Shown: piece by piece, positions 1 to 12,762 of the stretch
How positions within the stretch are numbered: the stretch's first letter is position 1
Layout of the letters: the number at the start of each line of letters is the position of its first letter
Assembly: GCA_007125745.1 (NCBI GenBank)
Contig: SLCQ01000177.1
Location: 1-34,146, forward strand
Origin: Nitrincola sp.
GTDB lineage: Bacteria > Pseudomonadota > Gammaproteobacteria > Pseudomonadales > Balneatricaceae
Direction of reading: 5' to 3'
DNA length: 34,146 bases
Notes under the pieces: model-generated
Database searches by the model: none
The model's input: the letters and a program-made list of their open reading frames with translations, nothing else
What the model was told of the DNA's origin: nothing
Made by a program: the position numbers and the translations under genes

Positions 1-2
1 TC

Positions 3-968
3 AGTTTCCCAGAAATTGAGAAGTTCGATAACTTACCAGCGCCACGCGCGGAAGGTGCTGAGGCGTTTGTATCCGTGATGGAAGGTTGCAGTAAGTATTG
101 CACCTTTTGCGTGGTTCCCTACACCCGCGGTGAAGAGGTTAGCCGACCCTTGCAGGATGTATTAAATGAAGTGCAAGAATTAGCGGAGCAAGGTGTACGT
201 GAAGTCAATTTGCTTGGTCAAAATGTCAATGCATACTGCGGTGCAACAGATGATGGTGTTGATGCTGATTTGGCAGAACTGATTCGTCGAGTAGCCGCTA
301 TAGAGGGTATTGACCGTATTCGCTTTACTACTTCGCACCCTGTTGAGTTTAGTGACAGCCTAATCGATGTCTATGCTGAAGTGCCCGAACTTGTGAGCCA
401 CCTTCACCTACCGGTACAAAGCGGTTCAGACCGAATTTTGATGGCAATGAAACGTGGCCATACGGCATTGGAATACAAATCTAAATTACGCCGTATACGT
501 AAATTGCGCCCTAATATCAGCTTCTCTTCAGACTTTATCATTGGCTTTCCTGGCGAGACAGATGCAGATTTCCAAGCCACTATGAAACTCATTGAAGACA
601 TAGGCTTTGATGCTTCTTTCAGTTTTATTTACAGCCGACGCCCTGGGACGCCCGCCGCTGATCTGCCAGACACGGTGACCGAAGATGAAAAAAAACAGCG
701 CCTAGGATTGCTTCAGCATCGCATCACGCAACAAGCGATGGAGATCAGTCGTCGTATGGTTGGTAACATCGAGTCTATTTTGGTTAATGGTTACTCCAAG
801 AAAGACCCAGGTCAGCTATCAGGTCGTACCGAAAACAACCGTGTGGTTAACTTCCGCTGTGATAACCCAGATCTGATCGGCCATTTTGCTGATGTAAAAA
901 TCGTTCAGGCATATGCCAACTCCTTAGTGGGTGAGCTGGTCAGCTCAGAGCTTGACACTACCCACTAA
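3..968 (+). CDS. miaB: tRNA-2-methylthio-N6-dimethylallyladenosine synthase MiaB, 5'-truncated by window edge
   Basis: Frame is open from base 3 ([45 protein letters not shown]); radical-SAM CxxxCxxC motif; C-terminal TRAM-like end; upstream of phoH-ybeY-corC-lnt as in many gammaproteobacteria. Confidence 0.96.
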   Translation, partial: SFPEIEKFDNLPAPRAEGAEAFVSVMEGCSKYCTFCVVPYTRGEEVSRPLQDVLNEVQELAEQGVREVNLLGQNVNAYCGATDDGVDADLAELIRRVAAIEGIDRIRFTTSHPVEFSDSLIDVYAEVPELVSHLHLPVQSGSDRILMAMKRGHTALEYKSKLRRIRKLRPNISFSSDFIIGFPGETDADFQATMKLIEDIGFDASFSFIYSRRPGTPAADLPDTVTEDEKKQRLGLLQHRITQQAMEISRRMVGNIESILVNGYSKKDPGQLSGRTENNRVVNFRCDNPDLIGHFADVKIVQAYANSLVGELVSSELDTTH

Positions 969-988
969 TTGATTACCAGGAACTTGAA

Positions 989-1993
989 TTGTCAAATACC
1001 GATACGCTCAATTTTACCTTAGAACCCGACAACCCTAGTGCGCTTGCCAACCTCTGCGGCCAGCTTAATGAACATATTTTGCTGATTGAAGAGCGCACGG
1101 GCGTTGAAGTGCTTCACCGTGGCAGTCATTTTCAGCTATTAGGGAAACATGAAAAGTGTGCTCAAGTGAAGCCCATGCTGATTCAGCTTTATGACGATGC
1201 ATGCGCAGGAACAGAGCTCACACCTGCCCACGTTCATCTTGCGTTGAAAGCAACGGGTATTGAAAACCTGTTAAGCACCACAACACCCTATGACCGTGAC
1301 GTGACCATACGAACGCGCAAGATGCAAATTCGTCCGCGCAGTGATAATCAAAAACGCTATGTTGATTCTGTCCAACGCCTTGATATCAATTTTGGGATAG
1401 GCCCGGCCGGTACAGGGAAAACTTATTTGGCAGTTGCCTGTGCCGTTGAAGCGCTGGAACGCGAGGAGGTCAGCCGTATATTACTGGTGCGCCCTGCCGT
1501 TGAAGCAGGTGAAAAACTGGGATTTTTACCCGGTGACCTATCACAAAAAGTCGACCCCTATTTACGTCCGCTTTACGATGCTTTGTATGAGATGATCGGC
1601 ATTGAGAAGGTGGCGCGATTAATTGAAAAAAATGTCATCGAAATAGCGCCTCTGGCCTACATGCGCGGTCGCACACTCAACGGCTCATTTGTGATTTTGG
1701 ATGAATCCCAAAATACCACTCGCGAACAGATGAAGATGTTTTTGACCCGAATTGGCTTTGGCTCCACCGCCGTTATTACTGGCGATGTCACTCAGATTGA
1801 TCTGCCAAAAGGGGTTAAGTCTGGGTTAGTTCATGCCATAGAGGTGTTAAAAGATGTTGAAGGCATAGGCTTTACGCACTTCACTGCAAAAGATGTCGTC
1901 AGGCACCCATTAGTACAGCACATCGTTTTGGCCTATGATCGCTTTGAAAAGCAGGAAGCAAAACGCCAGTCAGCCGGAGAAAAGCGTGCATGA
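989..1993 (+). CDS. ybeZ: PhoH-family ATPase (YbeZ)
   Basis: Walker A GPAGTGKTYLAVA, FVILDESQNTT; TTG start preceded by CCAGGAA; conserved order. Confidence 0.94.
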   Translation: MSNTDTLNFTLEPDNPSALANLCGQLNEHILLIEERTGVEVLHRGSHFQLLGKHEKCAQVKPMLIQLYDDACAGTELTPAHVHLALKATGIENLLSTTTPYDRDVTIRTRKMQIRPRSDNQKRYVDSVQRLDINFGIGPAGTGKTYLAVACAVEALEREEVSRILLVRPAVEAGEKLGFLPGDLSQKVDPYLRPLYDALYEMIGIEKVARLIEKNVIEIAPLAYMRGRTLNGSFVILDESQNTTREQMKMFLTRIGFGSTAVITGDVTQIDLPKGVKSGLVHAIEVLKDVEGIGFTHFTAKDVVRHPLVQHIVLAYDRFEKQEAKRQSAGEKRA

Positions 1994-2445
1994 GCATCGA
2001 TGTAGATATTCAGATCGCTGTTGAAAATCAGTCCATACCAGAGATCACAGAGTTCCAGCACTGGGTGGCCTTAGCGCTTGAAAATCGCATGAATGAAGCC
2101 GAGCTGTGCATTCGCATTGTATCTTCATCAGAAAGCCAGGAACTCAACAAGACTTGGCGCGGTAAAGACAAGCCGACCAATGTGCTCTCTTTTCCTTTTG
2201 AAGCGCCACCTGGCTTCACCTCGGCTATGATCGGTGATTTAGCCATTTGCGCTGAAGTCGTTGCGACTGAAGCTCAAGAACAAAATAAATCCTTAACAGC
2301 CCATTGGGCACACATGGTGATACATGGGGTCTTGCATCTGATCGGATTCGATCATATAAAGGATGCTGATTCGGAAGAGATGGAAGCGCTGGAGATACAA
2401 CTCTTAGCGCAACTCGATATTCCCAACCCTTATATTTCCGCTTAG
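1990..2445 (+). CDS. ybeY: Endoribonuclease YbeY (rRNA maturation)
   Basis: Zinc motif HMVIHGVLHLIGFDH; 4-bp ATGA overlap with ybeZ. Confidence 0.96.
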   Translation: MSIDVDIQIAVENQSIPEITEFQHWVALALENRMNEAELCIRIVSSSESQELNKTWRGKDKPTNVLSFPFEAPPGFTSAMIGDLAICAEVVATEAQEQNKSLTAHWAHMVIHGVLHLIGFDHIKDADSEEMEALEIQLLAQLDIPNPYISA

Positions 2446-2453
2446 AGGACAAC

Positions 2454-3293
2454 ATGAGCGAAGAGCGATCGGGAAGTACACAGAAAGGCTGGCTAGGAAA
2501 GATAGCGCAAGCCTTTTCGGATGAACCTCCAACACGTGATGATTTAGTTAACGGCCTGTATGAAGCCGCCGAAGCAGGCGTTTTGGATAACGATGCACTC
2601 ACGATTATTGAAGGTGCGATGCAGGTTTCTGACATGCGCGTGCGTGACGCGATGATTCCAAGATCACAGATGACCATGGTTCAAATCAACCAACGGCCCG
2701 TTGATTTTCTTCCCGTGATTATCGATACCGCCCACTCCCGCTTTCCAGTGTGTGGTGAGAATCCTGACGAAGTTGTTGGCATATTACTGGCCAAAGATTT
2801 ATTAACCTATGTCTTAGATGGCAATATGGAAAACTTCTCTATCTGTGATTGCTTAAGACCCGCTGTTTTCATTCCTGAAGGTAAACGTTTAAATGTCTTA
2901 CTTCGAGAATTTCGAGGCACACGTAACCATATGGCCATAGTGGTGGATGAATATGGCGGCGTATCTGGGCTCATTACGATTGAAGACGTGCTAGAGCAGA
3001 TTGTCGGCGAAATCGAAGATGAGCACGATGAAGATGAGAATGAGGGTAATATCAAAGCACTGGATGATAAAGGATATCTGGTCAAAGCCTTGACGCCCAT
3101 TGACGACTTTAACGAGTTTTTCAACACTGAGTTTTCAGATGGAGAATTCGATACAATCGGTGGAATCGTCACGCAAAGTTTTGGCCGCTTACCCAGCAAA
3201 GGGGAAAGTGTCAGTTTAGAAGGTATCAGCTTTAGTGTTCTATCAGCTGATACGCGTCGCGTGAAACTATTACAAGTCACCCCTGAAAACTAA
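2454..3293 (+). CDS. corC: CorC/YbeX-type CBS-domain protein (Mg/Co efflux)
   Basis: MRVRDAMIPRSQM, CBS pair, FGRLPSKGE C-terminal transporter-associated domain; synteny. Confidence 0.94.
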   Translation: MSEERSGSTQKGWLGKIAQAFSDEPPTRDDLVNGLYEAAEAGVLDNDALTIIEGAMQVSDMRVRDAMIPRSQMTMVQINQRPVDFLPVIIDTAHSRFPVCGENPDEVVGILLAKDLLTYVLDGNMENFSICDCLRPAVFIPEGKRLNVLLREFRGTRNHMAIVVDEYGGVSGLITIEDVLEQIVGEIEDEHDEDENEGNIKALDDKGYLVKALTPIDDFNEFFNTEFSDGEFDTIGGIVTQSFGRLPSKGESVSLEGISFSVLSADTRRVKLLQVTPEN

Positions 3294-3309
3294 TGCTAAT
3301 CACCTTTTT

Positions 3310-4875
3310 TTGACACCACGTATTTTGAAAAACACTATTTCGAAAACGAGCCCGGCGTTCATGTTTAAGTCTTTGCCAGCAAAAGCACTCACCGCCATTC
3401 TTGCTGGCGCCATCATGGTGCTTGCCTTTTCACCTTTTGATCTATTTTTGCTGATTCTCGTGGGGCCCGCAATCCTTTACTGGCTTTTGCTGAACTTGAG
3501 CACTCAGCGTCAAGCACTCCTAATCGGCTGGTGTTTTGGCTTTGGCTTGTTTGGCGCAGGGGTGTCATGGGTTTGGGTTAGTATTCATGTGTATGGCTAT
3601 ACCTCAGTGCCGATTGCTACGCTAGCCACACTTTTATTCGTCTCCGGCCTAGCACTTTTGTTTGCCATACAGGCCTGGATATTTTTCCGCTTTCTGAGAC
3701 AACGCGCCTACCCTTGGATAGGTTTTATTGCAGTGTGGGTACTCTTTGAGTGGCTTCGCAGTTGGTTTTTAACAGGCTTTCCATGGTTACTAACGGGTTA
3801 CGCATGGCTGGATACCCCCTTGAGTTCATTAGCCAATCTTTTAGGTGTATGGGGGCTTTCGCTCATGACCCTGTGCTTGTCCATTGCTGGATTTCAAGCA
3901 ATTAAGCACCGGTCTACTGCGGCTTTTATCATCGCATTAGCGCTACCTATGGTGGCTATCTTTTTACCCCAAGAATGGACTCACACTCGACCAGACAGTG
4001 AACTTAAGGTTGCTCTTATTCAACCGAACATTTCTCAGCATGATAAATGGGACAGACGGTTACTTGCTCCGATGCTTCAGCACTTAGTCGACTTGAGTCA
4101 ACCCTATCAGGATCATGATCTGATTGTGTGGCCTGAAACAGCCATACCATCACTCTATTTCCAAGCGGCGCCTTATATTGAACCTTTTTTTGCACAGCTA
4201 GAAAAGCGCAACACGACTTTGATGAGCGGCTTCCCTTACATGACCTACGATTCTCGCAACCCTGAAATTCGGCGCTTCCACAACAGCATCGGCATTTTTA
4301 GCCATGGCGATGGGGTCTACCATAAACAACGCCTAGTTCCTTTTGGAGAATATGTTCCCTTCGAGGATCAATTGCGTGGGTTGATTCATTTTTTTGACTT
4401 ACCCATGTCGGAGTTTAGCTTACCTGAAGATACTGAGTTGACGTTAAACGTTAAAGGTAGACGACTCGCCCCCTTAATCTGCTACGAAATAGCCTATCCA
4501 GAGCTGACTCGACGATCATCGAAACAAGCAGATATCATCATCACAGTGTCTAACGATGCCTGGTTTGGGGATTCTTTAGCGGCAGATCAGCACTTTCAAA
4601 TTGCCCGTATGCGTGCCCTAGAAAATGGTCGTTGGTTAATACGAGGAACCAACGATGGCATCACCGCTCTTGTGGCACCCAATGGCGACCTTGTCCAGCG
4701 TATTAGCCGTGAGCACGCTGGCGTATTAAGCGCCAGCGTACCTTCAATGGAAGGCCACACTCCCTATCAGCGCTGGGGTATTTGGCCCACCTTGTTAACG
4801 AGTCTGGTGTTACTTGTCATCGCTTTCTGGCCAGGGGCGCGGCAAACGGTCAAAGATAACACTATGGCAAGCTGA
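3310..4875 (+). CDS. lnt: Apolipoprotein N-acyltransferase
   Basis: N-terminal TM segments, nitrilase-like domain (VWPETAIPS, LICYEIAYPEL, SNDAWFGDS); start uncertain (TTG 3310 or ATG 3361). Confidence 0.95.
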   Translation: MTPRILKNTISKTSPAFMFKSLPAKALTAILAGAIMVLAFSPFDLFLLILVGPAILYWLLLNLSTQRQALLIGWCFGFGLFGAGVSWVWVSIHVYGYTSVPIATLATLLFVSGLALLFAIQAWIFFRFLRQRAYPWIGFIAVWVLFEWLRSWFLTGFPWLLTGYAWLDTPLSSLANLLGVWGLSLMTLCLSIAGFQAIKHRSTAAFIIALALPMVAIFLPQEWTHTRPDSELKVALIQPNISQHDKWDRRLLAPMLQHLVDLSQPYQDHDLIVWPETAIPSLYFQAAPYIEPFFAQLEKRNTTLMSGFPYMTYDSRNPEIRRFHNSIGIFSHGDGVYHKQRLVPFGEYVPFEDQLRGLIHFFDLPMSEFSLPEDTELTLNVKGRRLAPLICYEIAYPELTRRSSKQADIIITVSNDAWFGDSLAADQHFQIARMRALENGRWLIRGTNDGITALVAPNGDLVQRISREHAGVLSASVPSMEGHTPYQRWGIWPTLLTSLVLLVIAFWPGARQTVKDNTMAS

Positions 4876-5364
4876 GCAGGGTTGAATCGCATCACTGCGA
4901 ATTAACAGTTGTTGCTCACCACAATTAACACAGACCAGCCTGCCCGGTAGCGTAATTTCACCTGCCAAATACTGTTGTTCATCATGGGTTAACTGCTCTC
5001 GAAGGAGCTCATGCTGTACACGCGTTTTATCAGCCAGATCCCAAATACGATTCATGACCGCATTTTCAAGAGCATTCAGATCGAAATTTAACCATGCGGC
5101 AATCCCTTCGCCAGTTTCATGCGCATAGTAACCGATCTGTTTCAAGTCTCGCTCAATATAGGCACTTAACAGATCCATCTCATCACGTGTCATCTCTTCG
5201 GCAGCCATTTCCAACTCAATCGCTTCGTGGATGCGCAACTGCAGTGATTCCCAAGTACTCTCACCGGCCTCATCAAGGCTTCGACGCAAACGATCTAAAA
5301 TACGATCATAGGCAGCTGGGGCTATTTCTGAGTGTTGTACAGGTTTTTTATTTGTATCGTTCAT
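4810..5364 (-). CDS. ybeL: YbeL/DUF1451-type zinc-ribbon protein
   Basis: C-terminal CVNCG...CSAC ribbon; ATG 5364 has AAGGAG 8 nt upstream (ORF track start GTG 5367); upstream of and divergent from leuS; overlaps lnt 3' end by 66 bp. Confidence 0.85.
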   Translation of the reverse strand: MNDTNKKPVQHSEIAPAAYDRILDRLRRSLDEAGESTWESLQLRIHEAIELEMAAEEMTRDEMDLLSAYIERDLKQIGYYAHETGEGIAAWLNFDLNALENAVMNRIWDLADKTRVQHELLREQLTHDEQQYLAGEITLPGRLVCVNCGEQQLLIRSDAIQPCSACHSVIFDRLPRPWPESDDK

Positions 5365-5490
5365 CACACTGACTCCTTAATCACCCAAAGGTGATACCAC
5401 TAAGCCCTGTTTGCGAGCTTATATATATTGTATGCTATGCCGCATTTAGTCATCTTTCCAATTTTAACTGGGTGTCTGAGACATTGTTGA

Positions 5491-8121
<2,631 letters not shown>

Positions 8122-8131
8122 GAGCCTTTAT

Positions 8132-8653
8132 ATGATGAATAGAGGATACCGAATGCAAAGTCATCAAAATAAGCTTATTGTTTTGATGATCTGTACGCTA
8201 ATGGTGATAGCGAGTGGCTGTGGATTTAAGCTTCGCGGACTTTATGATATTCCCAGTAGCTTAACGCATGTTGCTATAGTCACTGAAGATCGTAGTTCTG
8301 CTCTGGCTGATACACTTCAAGAGGCGCTGGAAAGCAATGGTGTGACAGTAGATAGCCAAGCGCCCTATCGTATAGAGATAGTGGAAGAGCGCATGACTCG
8401 CCGTACGTTATCATTGGATAGCAGTGCTCGTGCATCAGAATATGAACTAAGAGGCGAAGTGACCTTTCAGGTTACCGACCAAGATGATCAGTTGATTCTG
8501 ACACCACGGACTTTAGCATCAGAACGTTCATATGAAGTTGATAGCTCAAATATTACCGCGAGCGAATCCCAAGAACCTGTTCTACGACAACAAATTCGTC
8601 AAGACCTTTCTCAGCAGATCATGCGTCAGTATATCAGGATTCAAGTTCAGTGA
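8132..8653 (+). CDS. lptE: LPS-assembly lipoprotein LptE
   Basis: Lipobox ASGCGFKLRG, position between leuS and holA; GGAG SD upstream of 8132. Confidence 0.93.
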   Translation: MMNRGYRMQSHQNKLIVLMICTLMVIASGCGFKLRGLYDIPSSLTHVAIVTEDRSSALADTLQEALESNGVTVDSQAPYRIEIVEERMTRRTLSLDSSARASEYELRGEVTFQVTDQDDQLILTPRTLASERSYEVDSSNITASESQEPVLRQQIRQDLSQQIMRQYIRIQVQ

Positions 8654-9684
8654 AGGTGAGAAGCGACCAGCTAGAGGCTGTGTTGCAGGGATATCAAGGT
8701 CCCAGCATCTTTTTGGTGCTAGGTGATGAGCCGCTACAATCACAGGAGGCTTGTGATTGTTTTCGACGATATTTAAAAACACTACACTATAGCGAACGTG
8801 ATCTGCACCACGTGGATGCAAGCTTCAACTGGGAAAGTGTACTCCTAAGTACCAATGCCCTGTCTCTTTTTGCTGAACGCAAACTGCTTGAAGTACGTGT
8901 GGGTAGCCATAAAATTAATAAAGCGGATGGCCAGTTCTTACTACGCTGGCTAGAGGATCCAGCGCCTGATACAGCACTGCTTATCATCATCGACAAACTC
9001 GACGGTGCGAGCAAAAAAACGGCCTGGTTCAAACACATTGAATCTAAAGGTGTCCTTGTTGAGGTACACAGCCCAGAGACGCATCAACTTCCTCAGTGGT
9101 TATCTAATCGCGCCAAATCGCTCGGTATCCAGCTTGATCATGAAGCCTTGCAAATTCTCTGTGAACGAGTAGAGGGAAATCTGCTTGCTGCGCATCAAGA
9201 ATTAGCTAAGCTTCAGTTGCTATATAGCAGTCATACCATTAGTGCCGAACAAGTAGTCGCGTCGGTATCGGACAGTTCTCGCTACGATGTTTTTGCCCTG
9301 ACTGAAGCTGCGCTGGCACATCAACCCGACCGATGCGAAAAAATCCTGAACGCATTGATGCATGAAGGGTTAGAGCCTCCCATTATTCTTTGGGCGCTGA
9401 CGCGGGAAATTCGTACACTCTATAATGTTCAACTGGCACTGCAACAGGGACAGTCATACGATAGCTTATGCCAAAAAGAGCGGATATGGGGTAAGCGCAA
9501 GATGCTGGTTCGCAAAGCCAGTCAACAAATACCCGCGACTGCACTGGAATCGATGCTCCAAACCGCCTCTCTTGCGGATCAGGCTATCAAAGGAATGAAT
9601 CGTGATAACCCATGGCTTATCCTTAGGCAAATGGCGTTACAATTGGCCGGGACTCCCCTATTGACCCAATCACTGAGTGGATAG
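8650..9684 (+). CDS. holA: DNA polymerase III subunit delta
   Basis: GTG start overlapping lptE stop; HolA-like protein and synteny. Confidence 0.94.
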   Translation: MKVRSDQLEAVLQGYQGPSIFLVLGDEPLQSQEACDCFRRYLKTLHYSERDLHHVDASFNWESVLLSTNALSLFAERKLLEVRVGSHKINKADGQFLLRWLEDPAPDTALLIIIDKLDGASKKTAWFKHIESKGVLVEVHSPETHQLPQWLSNRAKSLGIQLDHEALQILCERVEGNLLAAHQELAKLQLLYSSHTISAEQVVASVSDSSRYDVFALTEAALAHQPDRCEKILNALMHEGLEPPIILWALTREIRTLYNVQLALQQGQSYDSLCQKERIWGKRKMLVRKASQQIPATALESMLQTASLADQAIKGMNRDNPWLILRQMALQLAGTPLLTQSLSG

Positions 9685-9688
9685 TTAG

Positions 9689-10036
9689 ATGATTCGTTAT
9701 TCTTGGATTCTCTTCACCATCACTGCGTTATTACTGACCGGATGCGACCGCGAGCCCTCACCTCAAAATATGACTCGAGGTGACCAGCTTTATGCCTACT
9801 ACTGTAAAGAGTGCCATACCTATAAAGGATTAGGTGACGAACTACAAAACTTACCCCCAGGCGTCAGCCAACTTGAAGTTCATGATGTGGTACTCATTAT
9901 TAAACATGGTGCGCAACTAGGACATCCTATGGGCACCTTTCCTGGCCTTAGCGATGAGCAAGCCTTTACCGTTGCTGAGTATGCCGTTCAGATGCGTCGA
10001 CGGATACGTGAAGAACAGTTAACCCACTCTGACTAA
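9689..10036 (+). CDS. Mono-haem c-type cytochrome, predicted lipoprotein
   Basis: Signal peptide with LLTGC lipobox; single CKECH haem motif; distal HPMGTFPGLSDEQ with candidate Met ligand. Confidence 0.85.
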   Translation: MIRYSWILFTITALLLTGCDREPSPQNMTRGDQLYAYYCKECHTYKGLGDELQNLPPGVSQLEVHDVVLIIKHGAQLGHPMGTFPGLSDEQAFTVAEYAVQMRRRIREEQLTHSD

Positions 10037-11463
10037 CTGTCTTCATCTTCTTCAAGGGTTTCCATACCCAAATCTTTGATTTTACGCGTGAGTGTATTTC
10101 GCCCCCAACCTAAAAGTTCAGCGGCATCGCGCTTTCGTCCCGCTGTATGCTTGAGTGCGACCTCAATCATCGCCTGCTCGAACAAGGGTAGAGCCTCATT
10201 TAAAATACCTTTTCGACCTCGAGATAGTTGTTGATCTGCCCAATTTCTCAGCATTTGATCCCAATTCCCTTCGAGCATGTGACTGGTTTCAGGGCGATCT
10301 AACAGTTCAGGAGGTAGGTCAGAAATCAACACTTCTCTTCCTGATGCCATCACTGTTAGCCATCGACAGGTATTTTCTAGTTGTCGAACATTACCTGGCC
10401 AAGGTAGTTCGCACATAAATTCTTCTGTTTCAGGTTTTAAGGTTTTTGGTTCAACATTAAGCTCTTCGGCTGATCGAGACAGGAAATATCGTGCTAAACG
10501 AGGAATATCTTCGCGGCGCTGGGATAAGCGCGGAATGTGAATACGAATAACATTCAAGCGATGAAATAGATCCTCCCTAAAGCGCCCCTCTTGCACTAAG
10601 TTTTCTAAGTTTTGGTGTGTTGCAGCAATGATTCGCACATCTACTTTGACCGGAGTATGGCCACCTACGCGATAAAACTCACCATCTGCGAGTACCCTCA
10701 ATAAACGGGTCTGAGTATCGGCTGGCATATCTCCTATTTCATCGAGAAACAGTGTTCCTCCATCAGCTTGCTCGAAGCGACCCCGTCGCGCAGCGGCCGC
10801 TCCCGTAAATGCACCTTTTTCATGACCAAAGAGTTCAGACTCAATTAAATCTTTTGGAATAGCCGCCATATTTAATGGAATAAATGGATGAGCGACACGC
10901 GGACTATGACGGTGAAGCGCATGTGCAACAAGCTCTTTACCCGTTCCAGAATCACCATTGATCAACACAGTAATATTGGATTGAGACAGGCGACCTATGG
11001 CACGAAACACTTCCTGCATGGCAGGTGCTTCGCCAATAATTTCTGCGGTATCTGTCTCCAATGAGGCAGGCACTGTTTGCCGCTGCTCATGTGCATGCAC
11101 AACCGCTCTAGAAACCAGTGCAACAGCATCATCAACATCAAAGGGCTTAGGCAAGTATTCGAACGCCCCTCCGCGATATGAAGCGACTGCGCTGTCTAAA
11201 TCGGAGTGCGCCGTCATAATGATAATTGGAATCAACGGATAATCTTTATGAATACGCTCTAACAAAGCCAAACCATCCATACCTGGCATACGGATGTCAC
11301 TGATGATTGCATCCGGCTGTTCTTGGTTTAATTTTTGTAATAACGGATCCGCACCCTCAAATAGCGTGGTTTTAAGCCCTGCAGAGGTTAATGCTTTATC
11401 AAGCACCCAGCGTATCGATCGGTCATCATCAACTACCCAGACGTTACCGTTTGTTTTCATCAT
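10033..11463 (-). CDS. ntrC: Nitrogen regulation response regulator NtrC (sigma-54 activator)
   Basis: Receiver domain ([11 protein letters not shown]), AAA+ [21 protein letters not shown] loop, Fis-type [25 protein letters not shown]. Confidence 0.97.
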   Translation of the reverse strand: MMKTNGNVWVVDDDRSIRWVLDKALTSAGLKTTLFEGADPLLQKLNQEQPDAIISDIRMPGMDGLALLERIHKDYPLIPIIIMTAHSDLDSAVASYRGGAFEYLPKPFDVDDAVALVSRAVVHAHEQRQTVPASLETDTAEIIGEAPAMQEVFRAIGRLSQSNITVLINGDSGTGKELVAHALHRHSPRVAHPFIPLNMAAIPKDLIESELFGHEKGAFTGAAAARRGRFEQADGGTLFLDEIGDMPADTQTRLLRVLADGEFYRVGGHTPVKVDVRIIAATHQNLENLVQEGRFREDLFHRLNVIRIHIPRLSQRREDIPRLARYFLSRSAEELNVEPKTLKPETEEFMCELPWPGNVRQLENTCRWLTVMASGREVLISDLPPELLDRPETSHMLEGNWDQMLRNWADQQLSRGRKGILNEALPLFEQAMIEVALKHTAGRKRDAAELLGWGRNTLTRKIKDLGMETLEEDEDS

Positions 11464-12517
11464 TTTTCTCCAGCGGAATTAGTAGTTGGAAACGCGTATT
11501 TCCAGGTTCAGTCGTGCATTCAATTAAGCCCTGATGACGATTAATAATCGACTGAGCAATCGACAAGCCAAGACCTGACCCCTCAGCACGACCTGTCACC
11601 ATCGGATAAAAAATAGACGATAAAAGATTGTCAGGAATACCTGGACCATTATCCATTATCTCTATTGCGCAGACTAAACGATGACGCTCAGTACCCAGCG
11701 TCATTTGGCGTAAAGCGCGTGTACGTATCGAAATACAAGGCGCTTCTGTTCCTGCTTCATGCATAGCCTGCATGGAGTTGCGTACTATGTTGAGTATGGC
11801 TTGAATGAGTTGCTCTTTATCTCCAGAAAACTCCGGAATACTGGGATCATAGTCTCGCTTTAATTCAATCTGGTCCGCAGACTCAGCTCGAACAAGACTG
11901 CAAACCCTTTCTAAAATAGCGTGAATATTGACATTTTCGAGATTGGGCAGTTTATGAGGCCCTAACAAGCGATCGACTAGGTTACGTAATCTATCAGCCT
12001 CATCGATAATCACTCGAGTATAATCATGCAACTCTTCATCGGCTAACTCTCTTTCCAGAAGTTGCGCGGCGCCTCGAATCCCGCCCAGCGGATTTTTAAT
12101 TTCATGCGCTAGCCCTCTGACCAAAGATCTCGCTGTTGCATGGCGTGTTAAAAGTTCCTCTTCACGCTCAATACGCATCAACCTATCCCGCGCCTGAATT
12201 TCAACCATCATTCCCAGACTGGGCGATAAATTCACGCTGTAGTCGATTAATGATTCATGCCCCATCGCATTCATCAAGCGCGCTTCCCGTTTGCTGTAGG
12301 GATGCATAGTCTTCATTGCATCTTTAAGCAATAGCAAGTCTTCTTCACTAAACATCAACCAATCTTGAATCGCTTTACCCCGAAGACGTCTGAGCGAAGC
12401 CTGTAACAGCATTTCAGCGGCAGGATTCATATACTGAATAAGCAATTGCTCATCCAATAAAATGACGGATGTTGTTAAATTATCTAACAACTGTTGATGA
12501 ATTGATCTCATGGGCAT
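11444..12517 (-). CDS. ntrB: Nitrogen regulation sensor histidine kinase NtrB
   Basis: PAS domain, H-box GLAHEIKNPLGGIRGAAQLLERE, DNGPGIP and GSGLGLS motifs; likely start ATG 12517 with purine-rich SD (ORF track extends to 12559). Confidence 0.96.
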   Translation of the reverse strand: MPMRSIHQQLLDNLTTSVILLDEQLLIQYMNPAAEMLLQASLRRLRGKAIQDWLMFSEEDLLLLKDAMKTMHPYSKREARLMNAMGHESLIDYSVNLSPSLGMMVEIQARDRLMRIEREEELLTRHATARSLVRGLAHEIKNPLGGIRGAAQLLERELADEELHDYTRVIIDEADRLRNLVDRLLGPHKLPNLENVNIHAILERVCSLVRAESADQIELKRDYDPSIPEFSGDKEQLIQAILNIVRNSMQAMHEAGTEAPCISIRTRALRQMTLGTERHRLVCAIEIMDNGPGIPDNLLSSIFYPMVTGRAEGSGLGLSIAQSIINRHQGLIECTTEPGNTRFQLLIPLEKNDENKR

Positions 12518-12641
12518 TAAAACTCTCCTCTTGCAATTATCTAGCAAGAACAGTGCCATATAAAAAAACAGCTTTGATCCAAAAAAGTGCAGAAAACATC
12601 AGAGTCACTTTCTTTGATTACTTATCATACAGCGACGGTTC

Positions 12642-12656
12642 GCACCATTATAGTGC
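12642..12656. promoter_or_regulatory. NtrC-type binding site upstream of ntrB, overlapping a TATAAT -10 on the minus strand
   Basis: GCACCATTATAGTGC = perfect GCAC-N7-GTGC; minus strand reads TATGCACTATAATGGTGCG. Confidence 0.8.
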
Positions 12657-12722
12657 ATAAAAGCCATCTAGGTGCATGATTAACGCAACCTATTTAAGCA
12701 CTTCCAACAAAAACTCACAGGC

Positions 12723-12752
12723 AAAAAAAAACCTCCTTTCGGAGGTTTTTTT
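12723..12752. terminator. Intrinsic terminator downstream of glnA (T tracts on both strands)
   Basis: AAAAAAAAACCTCC TTTC GGAGGTTTTTTT. Confidence 0.93.
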
Positions 12753-12762
12753 ATGGTCACAT

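Noticed and set aside
2225-3280. Antisense ORFs 2225-2677 and 2807-3280 (150 and 157 aa)
   Set aside because: Shadow ORFs opposite corC with low-complexity Ser/Pro-rich translations and no recognisable domains
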